Shown one piece after another: positions 1 through 7,916 of a DNA stretch of 64,000 bases. This DNA is from Clostridia bacterium. GTDB taxonomy: Bacteria; Bacillota; Clostridia; Oscillospirales; Acutalibacteraceae. The DNA lies in the NCBI GenBank assembly GCA_017516315.1, contig JAFXDE010000057.1, positions 1-64,000 on the forward strand, read 5' to 3'. Numbering within the stretch: the first letter of the stretch is position 1; every line of letters begins with the position of its first letter. Position numbers and translations under genes: made by a program. The notes beneath the pieces were generated by a model. The model worked only from the letters and a program-made list of their open reading frames with translations, made no database searches and had not been told where the DNA came from.

Positions 1-58
1 GGAGAGCATCTGCCTTACAAGCAGAGGGTCACAGGTTCGAGCCCTGTTGTTCCCACCA
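1..58 (+). tRNA. tRNA-Val (anticodon UAC), 5' end cut by the window edge
   Basis: The anticodon stem TCTGC/GCAGA encloses the loop CTTACAA, which gives anticodon UAC and so valine. The T arm (GGTTCGAGCC region) and an encoded CCA at 56-58 are present. The acceptor 5' strand and most of the D arm lie before the window. It is the first of four tRNA genes in tandem, so a longer tRNA or rRNA-tRNA cluster probably extends upstream. Confidence 0.9.
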
Positions 59-60
59 AT

Positions 61-137
61 GGCCCGGTAGTTCAGTTGGTTAGAACGCTAGCCTGTCACG
101 CTAGAGGTCGACGGTTCGAGCCCGTTCCGGGTCGCCA
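61..137 (+). tRNA. tRNA-Asp (anticodon GUC)
   Basis: A complete 77-nt cloverleaf with encoded CCA. Acceptor strands GGCCCGG and CCGGGTC pair with one G-U. The anticodon stem CTAGC/GCTAG holds loop CTGTCAC, giving GUC. Only two bases separate it from the preceding tRNA-Val, so both are cut from one transcript. Confidence 0.97.
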
Positions 138-169
138 TTTTAAGGGGAATTCAAAAGAGTTCTCTGTAC

Positions 170-245
170 GCCTCTGTAGCTCAGTTGGTAGAGCAGTGGA
201 CTGAAAATCCACGTGTCGTTGGTTCGATTCCGACCGGAGGCACCA
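170..245 (+). tRNA. tRNA-Phe (anticodon GAA)
   Basis: A complete 76-nt cloverleaf with encoded CCA. The anticodon stem GTGGA/TCCAC encloses CTGAAAA, giving GAA. The acceptor stem is GCCTCTG/CGGAGGC with a G-U. It lies 32 bases after tRNA-Asp in the same direction. Confidence 0.97.
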
Positions 246-250
246 AATAT

Positions 251-326
251 GCGGATGTAGCTCATCTGGTAGAGCGCCACCTTGCCAAGGTGGAGGTAGC
301 GAGTTCGAGCCTCGTCATCCGCTCCA
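251..326 (+). tRNA. tRNA-Gly (anticodon GCC)
   Basis: A complete 76-nt cloverleaf with encoded CCA. The anticodon stem CCACC/GGTGG encloses TTGCCAA, giving GCC. It is the last gene of the cluster and is followed directly by an intrinsic terminator. Confidence 0.97.
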
Positions 327-327
327 A

Positions 328-360
328 AAAATTCCTGTTCTTCGGAACAGGAATTTTTTT
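328..360 (+). terminator. Intrinsic terminator of the tRNA cluster
   Basis: AATTCCTGTTC and GAACAGGAATT pair perfectly around a TTCG tetraloop and are followed by a run of T. It directly follows the CCA of tRNA-Gly. Confidence 0.93.
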
Positions 361-363
361 ATC

Positions 364-540
364 CGTTGCGAAGCGATGGCATATCATCGCCGTCAGGCGT
401 ATATCATCACACGGAGTGTGTATATCATCAGCCGTAGGCTGTATTTTCGCTTTCGCAATGATGATATACAAAACTGCGTTTTGATGATATGCAATTCTTT
501 CAGAATTGATGATATGCACGGCTATGCCGTGATTTATAAG
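364..540. repeat. Array of 10-base linkers alternating with variable perfect hairpins; the linker inverts halfway
   Basis: The linker GTATATCATC (or GCATATCATC) occurs at 379-388, 399-408 and 420-429, with a decayed copy at 441-448. After the centre (about 454) the same linker appears reverse-complemented, GATGATATRC, at 460-469, 483-492 and 508-517, with a decayed copy at 531-540. Each gap holds a different short hairpin with a 3-4 base loop, for example 389-398, 409-419, 430-440, 470-482, 493-507 and 518-530. Left and right linkers can pair, giving a central stem with hairpin branches. The 541-631 stretch that follows shows no gene. Open frames across the tRNAs and this array are artefacts. 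Confidence 0.85.
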
Positions 541-631
541 TCTTTAGGCAGCTCTTACACTCATACCCGCTGTGGATGTTTATTTTGAAGTTGCTTTGAC
601 GCAAGGGTAGTGTGAGGGACACTGCAACCGA

Positions 632-660
632 TTGTAATTTTAAATTATATGTGATATACT
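632..660 (+). promoter_or_regulatory. Sigma-A-type promoter of the HD-domain gene
   Basis: TTGTAA (632-637), a 17-base spacer and TATACT (655-660). The ATG at 697 follows with a GGAGGG site at 685-690. Confidence 0.75.
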
Positions 661-696
661 CATTTCAACAAATAAGAATTTGTGGAGGGAAAGAAT

Positions 697-1233
697 ATGT
701 TGAATGAAAAAGCATTACTAGAATTCGTTGAGCCGTATTACATAGAAAAGGATATTATGCACAATATGTGGCATATTGAGTTGATAAGGAAAATGGTTGA
801 TAAAATTCTTGCTATAAGCAATTACAATGTTGATAAAGAGTGTTTAACATTAGCTACTTATTTTCACGGCTTCATATATAGCGATGAAAGAAGAATAAAG
901 CGATGGTTGATTGTACAGGGTTATGATAAAAAGATGATTTCTAAAACAATCAAAATAGCCTGGGAATCACAAAGAAGTGAAATCCCTGAAACTATTGAGG
1001 GGAAAATTTTACATGATGCTCATATTTTAGAAGGCGGTAAAACATATTTAATAGTCAAAACATTAATTACAGGTTCGGTTAGGGGACAGTCTTTGATAGA
1101 TACATTGAATTATATGGAAAGAAATGTTTTAGGTAAGAACAATTGTTACTTGCCTGAAACAATTCCGTTGTGTGAAGAAATGAACAGATACACTAATTGT
1201 TTCTTTAAAGATATAAAAGAGGGAATTCAATAA
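697..1233 (+). CDS. HD-domain phosphohydrolase-like protein
   Basis: A 178-residue soluble protein resembling HD-superfamily metal-dependent phosphohydrolases. Seen: an early His-rich helix (HNMWHIELIRKM), then AxYFHG about 30 residues later, and a KILHDAHILEGG segment, which matches the KxLxDADxLE helix typical of HD nucleotidases and related enzymes. The substrate cannot be told. Start: a GTG at 682 would also be in frame, but GGAGGG at 685-690 lies 6 bases before the ATG at 697, so 697 is chosen. The gene is monocistronic, with its own promoter and a terminator at 1260. It is more A+T-rich than the genes downstream, which may mean recent acquisition. Confidence 0.7.
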   Translation: MLNEKALLEFVEPYYIEKDIMHNMWHIELIRKMVDKILAISNYNVDKECLTLATYFHGFIYSDERRIKRWLIVQGYDKKMISKTIKIAWESQRSEIPETIEGKILHDAHILEGGKTYLIVKTLITGSVRGQSLIDTLNYMERNVLGKNNCYLPETIPLCEEMNRYTNCFFKDIKEGIQ

Positions 1234-1259
1234 ATTCCAATTTATCGAACAATATAACC

Positions 1260-1292
1260 ATCGGGCTGAGTCTGAACTCTACCCGATTTTTT
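1260..1292 (+). terminator. Intrinsic terminator after the HD-domain gene
   Basis: ATCGGG and CCCGAT pair, with an extra inner match of GAGT to ACTC, followed by TTTTTTA. Confidence 0.8.
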
Positions 1293-1353
1293 ATCTTAAC
1301 TTTAATTTTAGTAGCTCCGCCCTTTTCTTTAACACTTCCCTCACAAATCCCCC

Positions 1354-1383
1354 TTGACTTTTATCTTGCCTCAGTATTATAAT
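1354..1383 (+). promoter_or_regulatory. Promoter of the ThrE-type exporter operon
   Basis: TTGACT (1354-1359), an 18-base spacer and TATAAT (1378-1383), 47 bases before the chosen ATG at 1430. Confidence 0.75.
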
Positions 1384-1429
1384 TAAAATGATAAACAAGG
1401 CCCGTATAACGGGTGTAAAGAGGGAAAAT

Positions 1430-2212
1430 ATGAACGAAAATTATGACAGACACCGGACTGAAAGGGTTCTTTCTCTCGCTCTCGACCTCGGTAAAAGCAT
1501 GATTAAATGCGGTGCCGAAATGAACAGAGTAGAGGAGACCATTATCCGTATCGGTTACGCCTACGGGATGAAAAGCACCGAGGTTTTTTCCGTCGTTTCG
1601 ATGATTACCGCCACGGTAGCTGACGAGGGCGGAAGAACTCACACGGAGACCAGGCGTATTTATTCTTATTCCATTAATTTCGATAAGCTTGAGCAGCTTA
1701 ATGCTCTTTCCCGTAAAATCTGCTCGGAAAGGACGGATACGGAAAAGGCAAGACAGGAGCTGGAGAGAATTATGGTGCCCTCGAGGCTCTTTAATCCCAT
1801 AGTTCTTTTCGGCTATATGCTCGCTGCGGCAGGCTTTGCCGTATTTTTCGGCGGAACGGTTATGGATGCCGTAGCTACCGTGCCTATTTCCGCGATTATT
1901 TACCTGCTTAACTCCTTCGTAAAGGTTACGGGCGCGAGCCGACTTTTCTTTACGGCGCTGACCTCGGCTGTTTCCGGTGCCTTGGCGCTTCTTTTCGTGC
2001 ATATCGGCTTCGGAAGTAATGCGGATATGATTATGATAGGCAATATAATGCTTCTCATTCCCGGTCTTATGATGACAAACTCCGTAAGAGAAATGCTTTG
2101 CGGTGACCTTATGTCGGGTATTCTCAGACTCCTCGAGTCGGTTATTCTTGCCCTTTCGATAGCCTTCGGCTTCGCTATTCCTATTTATATTTCGGGACTT
2201 CTGGGGGTGTGA
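1430..2212 (+). CDS. Threonine/serine exporter family protein, N-terminal (YjjP/ThrE-N) half
   Basis: 260 residues. The first roughly 110 form a cytoplasmic domain with the family signature LGKSMIKCGAEMNRVEE, and about five hydrophobic membrane segments follow. This matches the N-terminal half of ThrE (PF06738), which in many Firmicutes is a separate gene. Together with the next gene it should form a split inner-membrane exporter of threonine/serine or a related small acid. Start: an ATG at 1388 is in frame, but the AGAGGG site at 1419-1424 and the conserved N-terminus favour 1430. The stop at 2210-2212 almost touches the partner's ATG at 2215, so the two are translationally coupled. Confidence 0.88.
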   Translation: MNENYDRHRTERVLSLALDLGKSMIKCGAEMNRVEETIIRIGYAYGMKSTEVFSVVSMITATVADEGGRTHTETRRIYSYSINFDKLEQLNALSRKICSERTDTEKARQELERIMVPSRLFNPIVLFGYMLAAAGFAVFFGGTVMDAVATVPISAIIYLLNSFVKVTGASRLFFTALTSAVSGALALLFVHIGFGSNADMIMIGNIMLLIPGLMMTNSVREMLCGDLMSGILRLLESVILALSIAFGFAIPIYISGLLGV

Positions 2213-2214
2213 AA

Positions 2215-2679
2215 ATGGAGCTTAATGAATTTTTATCCCTTCTTTTTTCGGGTATTATCGGCACTGTCGGCTTTTCTATTCTTTTCAAATCTAATAAAAG
2301 CCGTGTTTTCTGCTGTGCCGTTGGCGGCGCATTGGTAGTATTTATCTATGCTGTGTGTGTCAGCATTACCGATAATCTTTTCTTCCAGAATTTCGTACCG
2401 TCACTTTTCGCTACTGTATACGCTGAAATTATGGCGAGAGTTATGAAGGCCCCCACTACACCGATTTTAGTCTGCTCTATCATCGTTCTTATCCCCGGCG
2501 GCAGACTCTATTACATCACCTACCATTTGGTTACCAGTGAAAATATGGAGCTGTTTCAGGGTGAGCTTTTAGCTATGCTTCAGGTGGCGGCAGGTATATG
2601 CGTAGGAATTACCTTTATTTCAGTTATAGTCAACGAAATCAACCGACATAAATTTAAGCAAATATTTGAAAACCGTTAA
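2215..2679 (+). CDS. Threonine/serine exporter family protein, C-terminal (YjjB/ThrE_2) half
   Basis: 154 residues, nearly all in about five transmembrane helices. It resembles the C-terminal half of ThrE (PF12821), with the recognisable IVLIPGGRLYYI segment in the middle. It completes the split exporter begun by the preceding gene. A GTG at 2209 is in frame but overlaps the GGGGGTG ribosome binding site, so the ATG at 2215 is preferred. The gene is followed 12 bases later by a GH3 glucosidase gene with its own AGGAG site. There is no terminator between them, so the exporter and glucosidase may share a transcript. Confidence 0.87.
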   Translation: MELNEFLSLLFSGIIGTVGFSILFKSNKSRVFCCAVGGALVVFIYAVCVSITDNLFFQNFVPSLFATVYAEIMARVMKAPTTPILVCSIIVLIPGGRLYYITYHLVTSENMELFQGELLAMLQVAAGICVGITFISVIVNEINRHKFKQIFENR

Positions 2680-2691
2680 AGGAGATAAATT

Positions 2692-5139
2692 ATGAGCAAA
2701 ATCAAAGATGCGGCCTTTTCCGTAGTAGGAAAGGTCTACACCAAAATCAATTCACTTTCACAGGCTGAGCAGCAGAGAAGTGCGGCCGAAAAAATCATCA
2801 CTCCCGGTATGCCGGAGCTTCTCAGAGAGGCCGCCGCAAAAGGTGCCGTGCTTCTCAAAAATGACGGTGTTCTTCCGCTTAAGGAAGACTCGACTGTTTC
2901 TCTTTTCGGCAGAGTGCAAAAGGATTGGTTCTACACAGGCTACGGCTCAGGCGGTGACGTAAATAAGCCCTATGCCGTTAATCTTATCGAAGGTATAAGA
3001 AACTGCGAAAAGCTTCTTTTAGATGAGGAGACAGCAGAGTTTTATGAGAAATGGTGTGACAGAAATCCTATCGACCATGGCTTCTGGGGACATTGGCCGA
3101 GATTTTATCCCGAAATGCCTATCGGTGAGGACTTCGTAAAGAGAGCCACAGGCGATACCGCTGTTGTTGTTATCGGCCGTTCAAGCGGTGAGGACAGAGA
3201 AAATGCCTTGGAAAAGGGTAGCTACTACGCCACCGATGAAGAAATCGCTATGCTTAAAAGCGTTACCTCCGTATTCGGTAAGACAGTAGTTCTTTTCAAT
3301 ATCGGATGTATAATGGATTTAAGCTTCCTCGAAAGCTTCGGCGATAAAATTTCCGCTGTCCTCGTAGTGTGGCAGGGCGGTATGGAAAGCGGTAACGCTG
3401 TAGCAGATATGCTCTGCGGCAAGGTATCTCCCTCAGGTAAGCTTCCTGCTACCGTAGCGAGAGCTTATGAGGATTTCCCATCTGCTGCAGATTTCGGTAA
3501 TAAGGAATACAATAATTACACTGAGGATATCTATGTAGGCTACCGCTATTTTGAGACCTTCTCGAAAAACAGAGTGCTTTATCCCTTCGGCTTCGGTCTT
3601 ACCTACGGTGACTTTGAAACGAAGCTCGTATCTGCCGGGGAAAAGGAAGAGGGCTTTGAGTTCGTTCTCGAGGTAAAGAATAAGGGTGAGTACCCCTCAG
3701 CCTACGCTCCGCAGATTTATGTTGAAAAGCCCTGCGGTGTTCTCGGAAATCCCTACCGTGAGCTTTGCGCCTTCGGAAAGACAAAGGTACTCGCAAAGGG
3801 TAAAAAGGAAAAGCTCGCGCTCTTTGTTTCTAAGTATTCTCTCGCCTCCTACGATGAAGAGGGCAAGACAGGTTATAAATCAGCCTATGTAATCGAAAAG
3901 GGCAGCTACGGCTTTGCTTTGGGTGATAATGTAAGAGATGCAGAAAGAGTCTTTGAATGGACAGCAGAGGAAACCCTTCTCTACAAACAGCTTTCTCAGG
4001 TAGCTGCACCGAGAAAAGATTTCGAAATCGTAACTGCCGCAGTAAAGAATGACAGATATTACATAGTTAAAAATCCTGTATTTAAAAAGGAATATGACCT
4101 TAAAAAGATCATTACGGATAATCTTCCCGAGGGTAAGGAAATCACAGGTGACAAGGGCTATAAGCTTATCGATGTAAAAGAGGGCAGAGTGTCTATGGAG
4201 GCCTTCGTGGCACAGCTGAGCTTAGACGAGCTCGAAGCCATTTCGCGCGGCGACTACATAATGAACAGTCCTCTCGGCGTATCGGGTAATGCAGGCTGCT
4301 TCGGCGGTGTTCTTCCCTCTATGAGAGATAAGGGTATCCCTGCCGCCACTACTACCGACGGTCCCTCAGGTATCCGTCTTTCTGCTTCCTGCTCACTCAT
4401 TCCCATCGGTACACTTTTAGCTTCCACATTTGATGAAGAATTTACCGAGGAGCTTTTAGCTAAGCTCGGCGAGGAAATGGCAGACAAGGGTACAGATATT
4501 CTTTTAGCTCCCGGTATGAACATTCACAGAAATCCTCTTTGCGGAAGAAACTTCGAATACTTCTCCGAGGATCCCTATCTCTGCGGTAAGATCGCCGCTG
4601 CTTATGTAAGAGGTGTACAGAGAAACGGTAGGTCTGCCTGTCCGAAACACTACGCCTGTAATAACCAGGAGTTCAACCGTAACGGAAACGACTCAAGAGT
4701 ATCCGAAAGAGCTCTTCGTGAAATCTATCTCCGTGGCTTCGAAATCTGCGTAAAGGAAGCACAGCCTAAGAATATTATGACCTCCTACAACCTCATAAAC
4801 GGTGTATGGGGACACTATAACTACGAGCTTTGCACGCTTATCCTCAGAAATGAATGGGGCTACGAGGGTAATGTAATGACCGACTGGTGGATGAGAAAAT
4901 CAAAGAGCCAGGAATTCCCCATTATGGAGGACCAGGCATACAGAGTAAGAGCGCAGGTCGATGTTCTTATGCCCGGTGGCGGAAGAACGGGTAAAAATAA
5001 AAAGCCCGACGGAACTCTTCTCGCCTCTTACGGCAAGGAAGGCGGTATCACTCTCGGCGAAATGCAGAGAACAGCCGCTAATGTTCTTCGCTTCGTGATG
5101 AACAGCACCGCTATGGACAGAATGCAGGAGGGTAAATAA
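2692..5139 (+). CDS. Beta-glucosidase-type GH3 hydrolase with permuted domain order
   Basis: 815 residues. The order of parts is reversed relative to most GH3 enzymes. Residues about 40-310 form the GH3 C-terminal alpha/beta sandwich (AAKGAVLLKNDGVLPL), about 310-410 a fibronectin-like domain (PFGFGLTYGDF), and about 500-760 the catalytic GH3 barrel (TDGPSGIR, CPKHYACNNQE). The nucleophile should be Asp731 in the VMTDWW motif. This order is known from Ruminococcus albus beta-glucosidase and relatives. There is no signal peptide, so it probably acts in the cytoplasm on imported oligosaccharides. It is followed one base later by the MIF-like gene. The exact sugar cannot be read from sequence. 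Confidence 0.92.
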   Translation: MSKIKDAAFSVVGKVYTKINSLSQAEQQRSAAEKIITPGMPELLREAAAKGAVLLKNDGVLPLKEDSTVSLFGRVQKDWFYTGYGSGGDVNKPYAVNLIEGIRNCEKLLLDEETAEFYEKWCDRNPIDHGFWGHWPRFYPEMPIGEDFVKRATGDTAVVVIGRSSGEDRENALEKGSYYATDEEIAMLKSVTSVFGKTVVLFNIGCIMDLSFLESFGDKISAVLVVWQGGMESGNAVADMLCGKVSPSGKLPATVARAYEDFPSAADFGNKEYNNYTEDIYVGYRYFETFSKNRVLYPFGFGLTYGDFETKLVSAGEKEEGFEFVLEVKNKGEYPSAYAPQIYVEKPCGVLGNPYRELCAFGKTKVLAKGKKEKLALFVSKYSLASYDEEGKTGYKSAYVIEKGSYGFALGDNVRDAERVFEWTAEETLLYKQLSQVAAPRKDFEIVTAAVKNDRYYIVKNPVFKKEYDLKKIITDNLPEGKEITGDKGYKLIDVKEGRVSMEAFVAQLSLDELEAISRGDYIMNSPLGVSGNAGCFGGVLPSMRDKGIPAATTTDGPSGIRLSASCSLIPIGTLLASTFDEEFTEELLAKLGEEMADKGTDILLAPGMNIHRNPLCGRNFEYFSEDPYLCGKIAAAYVRGVQRNGRSACPKHYACNNQEFNRNGNDSRVSERALREIYLRGFEICVKEAQPKNIMTSYNLINGVWGHYNYELCTLILRNEWGYEGNVMTDWWMRKSKSQEFPIMEDQAYRVRAQVDVLMPGGGRTGKNKKPDGTLLASYGKEGGITLGEMQRTAANVLRFVMNSTAMDRMQEGK

Positions 5140-5140
5140 G

Positions 5141-5479
5141 ATGCCTTTGATTACAGCTAAAACATCAGTTGAAATATCTAAAGAAAAGGAAGTCGCTCTC
5201 AAAGAAAAATTCGGTGAGGCTATCTCTCTTATCGGTAAAAGCGAAAGCTGGCTTATGATTGACTTCCAGGACAAGAAAAACCTTTGGTTCAAGGGAACTG
5301 ATGAGGACTGCGGTATCATCGAGGTAGAGCTTTTCGGCAAGGCAAGTGACAGCGGCTACGATGCACTTACTGAGAAGATAACTGAAATCGTATGCAGTGA
5401 GCTTCCTATCGATAAAAGCAGACTTTATGTCAAGTACAGCGAAATAGACCATTGGGGATATAGCGGGTTTAATTTCTGA
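5141..5479 (+). CDS. MIF-like tautomerase superfamily protein
   Basis: 112 residues, starting Met-Pro. Pro2 is the catalytic base after Met removal in the tautomerase/MIF family. The order PLITAKTSVEIS, IGKSESWLMIDF, IIEVELFGK and a C-terminal GYSGFNF matches the MIF family (PF01187), with the usual length of about 115. MIF-like proteins tautomerise phenylpyruvate or related enols, but the physiological substrate in bacteria is usually unknown. The gene begins one base after the GH3 stop, so the two are clearly co-translated. A terminator follows at 5495. Confidence 0.88.
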   Translation: MPLITAKTSVEISKEKEVALKEKFGEAISLIGKSESWLMIDFQDKKNLWFKGTDEDCGIIEVELFGKASDSGYDALTEKITEIVCSELPIDKSRLYVKYSEIDHWGYSGFNF

Positions 5480-5494
5480 ATACAGTTAAAGCTT

Positions 5495-5520
5495 AAAAGC
5501 ACGGGTGACCGTGCTTTTTT
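5495..5520 (+). terminator. Intrinsic terminator after the GH3-MIF operon
   Basis: AAAGCACGG and CCGTGCTTT pair around GTGA, followed by T's. Confidence 0.9.
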
Positions 5521-5646
5521 GTTATATCTTCTGTGTTGCTTATGATAAATTAAAATGATAAAATTTTTATTATTAGTGTAATATTTTGTTTTAGTATTCG
5601 TGTAAATAGTGAAGACATTAAAATGGTCTTCGGAAAGGAGGAACCT

Positions 5647-6204
5647 ATGGATAATGGTGCAAGTAGCTACCACCGTTTTCTTAAAGGGGATGAAAGTGCT
5701 CTTGAAGAGATAGTTTCTCAATACAGACCGGGTTTACAGAATTACATCAATTCAATTGTAAATAATTTTTCGGTTGCAGAAGATCTTACGGAAGAAACAT
5801 TTGTCAAACTTTTACTCAAAAAACCAAAGAACAAAGGAACGGCCTCTTTTAAAACTTGGCTTTATACAATTGGAAGAAACACCGCTATTGATTGGGTTAG
5901 GAAAAACCCTCACGGCAGAGAGATTTCTATAGACGAAATATTAAATGTTGAAATTGAGGAAGAACAGTTTTTACAATTATATATAAAAGACGAAGAGAAA
6001 AGAGCTGTGCACGAGGCTTTGGAGAGCATTAATCCTGATTACAAAACCGTGTTAACACTATTCTATTTTGAAGATTTCACAATTGAAGAAATTTCTAAAA
6101 TATTGAAAAAATCAAAAAAGAGTACATCTGTACTTTTGCACAGGGCTAAAAAGTCATTAAAAGCCAAACTCGAGAAGGAGGATTTCATTTATGAAAACCG
6201 ATAA
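5647..6204 (+). CDS. ECF-family RNA polymerase sigma factor
   Basis: 185 residues. Region sigma2 (about 10-80) contains AEDLTEETFVKLL and FKTWLYTIGRNTAIDWVRK. Region sigma4 (about 125-178) contains YKTVLTLFYFEDFTIEEISKIL and a recognition helix KKSKKSTSVLLHRAKKSL. This two-domain layout is that of extracytoplasmic-function sigma factors. Start: an in-frame ATG at 5623 exists, but AAGGAGG at 5634-5640 places the start at 5647. The next gene overlaps by 14 bases and encodes a single-pass membrane protein, probably its anti-sigma factor. A 6-bp hairpin (5611-5631) lies just before the ribosome binding site. The target genes are unknown. Confidence 0.9.
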   Translation: MDNGASSYHRFLKGDESALEEIVSQYRPGLQNYINSIVNNFSVAEDLTEETFVKLLLKKPKNKGTASFKTWLYTIGRNTAIDWVRKNPHGREISIDEILNVEIEEEQFLQLYIKDEEKRAVHEALESINPDYKTVLTLFYFEDFTIEEISKILKKSKKSTSVLLHRAKKSLKAKLEKEDFIYENR

Positions 6205-7051
6205 AGAGATGACACAAGATATTTTAAACCATATAAAAAATATTAAGAAAGAGAGAGCTATTATGAAAAAAAGAGTTTATAAATTAACTGCAATTTCTTG
6301 TGCTTTTGCTATGATTTTTATAGCTGCATTCGCCTTATTTAATACCGGTATTAACACATTGCCGGACAATTCCAACAATGTAGATGTAAATGACGGTGCT
6401 ACGCACTTAAACAGAAATTTCTTCGTTATGGTTGCAAATGCCGCAGATCATACAGAAACACTCTTAAATAAAGAAGCCAATGTAAAAATACCTTTAGGCG
6501 GTATTCTTATGGTAGAGGATACTGCAGGTATGTCTGCTTCAGAAAAAGATGCTGTAATGCTTAAACTTAAGAATAGACTTTCAGAGCTTTATGGATTGGA
6601 TAATGGTTGGCATTTGGTTGGTTCACAGGAAGAAACCACAATATATTTCGGTACTGCCGATTACCTTAAGCTTAAGGTTGAAGATGCTGATAGTGTTGAA
6701 AATGTTATCATATCCTGCACCGAAAACGGTAGACTTACTATTTCTGCCAAAAGTCTGCTCGGCAGTGTTCTTCCGTCAGAGTATATCGCAACTGTAAAAC
6801 AGGGTACATCAATTACGCTTACAGGAAAAGAGTATAAAGAACTCTACGGTAAAGATAATGGGATGAGTATTGATTGGTTCTTATCCGAAAGCATGAAAGA
6901 TACATTCAAGTCTGCTCCTGAAACACCTTTATCTTCAGTAAATGATATAATAACTGTTACAATAAACTTCGTTGACGGTACTAATGAAACATTTGCTATT
7001 GAACTTAATTTTGATGATGAAGGAATACTCTCTTCAACATACAAAGGATAA
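6191..7051 (+). CDS. Putative anti-sigma factor, single-pass membrane protein
   Basis: 286 residues. A short charged cytoplasmic part (1-27) is followed by one membrane helix (about residues 30-50, AISCAFAMIFIAAFALF) and a long exported domain with no family I recognise. The role is inferred from position: it overlaps the ECF sigma gene by 14 bases and has a GGAGG site inside that gene. The cytoplasmic segment is too short for a standard zinc-finger anti-sigma domain and lacks the HxxxCxxC motif, so binding of the sigma factor must be by another kind of segment. It could instead be a membrane sensor or effector of the regulon. A terminator follows. Confidence 0.6.
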   Translation: MKTDKEMTQDILNHIKNIKKERAIMKKRVYKLTAISCAFAMIFIAAFALFNTGINTLPDNSNNVDVNDGATHLNRNFFVMVANAADHTETLLNKEANVKIPLGGILMVEDTAGMSASEKDAVMLKLKNRLSELYGLDNGWHLVGSQEETTIYFGTADYLKLKVEDADSVENVIISCTENGRLTISAKSLLGSVLPSEYIATVKQGTSITLTGKEYKELYGKDNGMSIDWFLSESMKDTFKSAPETPLSSVNDIITVTINFVDGTNETFAIELNFDDEGILSSTYKG

Positions 7052-7067
7052 ATTAAGAATATATTTC

Positions 7068-7094
7068 AACTGCTCTCCTGTGAGGGCAGTTTTT
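7068..7094 (+). terminator. Intrinsic terminator after the sigma/anti-sigma operon
   Basis: A ten-base-pair stem (AACTGCTCTC with GAGGGCAGTT, one G-U) around CTGT, followed by TTTTT. Confidence 0.85.
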
Positions 7095-7175
7095 CTTTGG
7101 AGTACGGTGTGGTTCTCTGTATTCTTATCCCTTCTCTTTATGCACTTTGCATAAAAGCAGAGCATTTTTTTATAC

Positions 7176-7204
7176 TTGCTTTTTTCATGCAAAATTGGTA
7201 AAAT
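7176..7204 (+). promoter_or_regulatory. Promoter of the TetR-kinase operon
   Basis: TTGCTT (7176-7181), a 17-base spacer and TAAAAT (7199-7204), 32 bases before the ATG at 7236. Confidence 0.65.
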
Positions 7205-7235
7205 GTACATTAGAATAGTTTAATCAGGAGTATAT

Positions 7236-7892
7236 ATGGGAACCTTTGATTTTTGCTGTAAGCCTACCTTTAATAACATTTCCGAGGAGAAAAGAAATAA
7301 GATTCTTTCCGTGGCGATTAACGAGTTCGCCTGCAACGGCTTCGAAAATGCTAACATCAATACCATCGCCAAAAAGGCACAGGTAAGCGTAGGCTCACTT
7401 TACAAATATTTCGACACGAAAACCGATTTATTCCTTACCAGCGTAAATTACGGCATACAGAACTTAGAGGCTGTTATGGAGGAGGTTATCGTCAGTGATG
7501 TTCCCATTATGGAAAAGTTCGAAAAGCTTATCGGAATAGCTATCGAGTCCTCACGAAGAGATAATATCCTCATAAAGCTTTACAATGTAGTTACCAGTCA
7601 GACTAATTCTGCCGTGGCAAAAACCGTCGCTACACAGATGGAAGGCATTACCTGTGAGGCCTATAAAAAGGTAATAGCCGACGGACAGGATCAGGGTGAA
7701 ATCCGTAAGGATATAGACCCGGGCATGGCGGCATATTTGGTCGACAATATTCTGATGAACATTCAGTTCACCTATGCCTGCGACTACTATAAGGAAAGAT
7801 TTAAAATCTATTCGGGCGATGACATTTTCGAAAATGATGAAGTAGTTATCGCTAATATTCTCCGCTTTGTAAAGGCGGCATTAAAAGCATAA
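7236..7892 (+). CDS. TetR/AcrR-family transcriptional regulator
   Basis: 218 residues. The N-terminal helix-turn-helix (about 20-65) is typical: KILSVAINEFACNGFENANINTIAKKAQVSVGSLYKYF in separate helices, ending in the family hallmark SLYKYFDTKTDLF. The C-terminal ligand-binding part is not diagnostic. The gene lies 24 bases before a sugar-kinase gene and has its own promoter, so it probably controls this operon in response to a sugar or sugar phosphate. That link is inference from position. The 15 residues before the HTH (with Cys7 and Cys8) are an extension seen in some clostridial members. Confidence 0.88.
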   Translation: MGTFDFCCKPTFNNISEEKRNKILSVAINEFACNGFENANINTIAKKAQVSVGSLYKYFDTKTDLFLTSVNYGIQNLEAVMEEVIVSDVPIMEKFEKLIGIAIESSRRDNILIKLYNVVTSQTNSAVAKTVATQMEGITCEAYKKVIADGQDQGEIRKDIDPGMAAYLVDNILMNIQFTYACDYYKERFKIYSGDDIFENDEVVIANILRFVKAALKA

Positions 7893-7916
7893 ATAATTCC
7901 CGAAAGGATGTATAAT

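Noticed and set aside
364..540. CRISPR array
   Set aside because: Spacers are self-complementary hairpins of 10-15 bases, the repeat is only 10 bases and inverts halfway, and no cas gene is present.
185..588. Open reading frames across tRNA-Phe, tRNA-Gly and the linker/hairpin array, on both strands
   Set aside because: They overlap structured tRNA genes and palindromic repeats and have no ribosome binding site.
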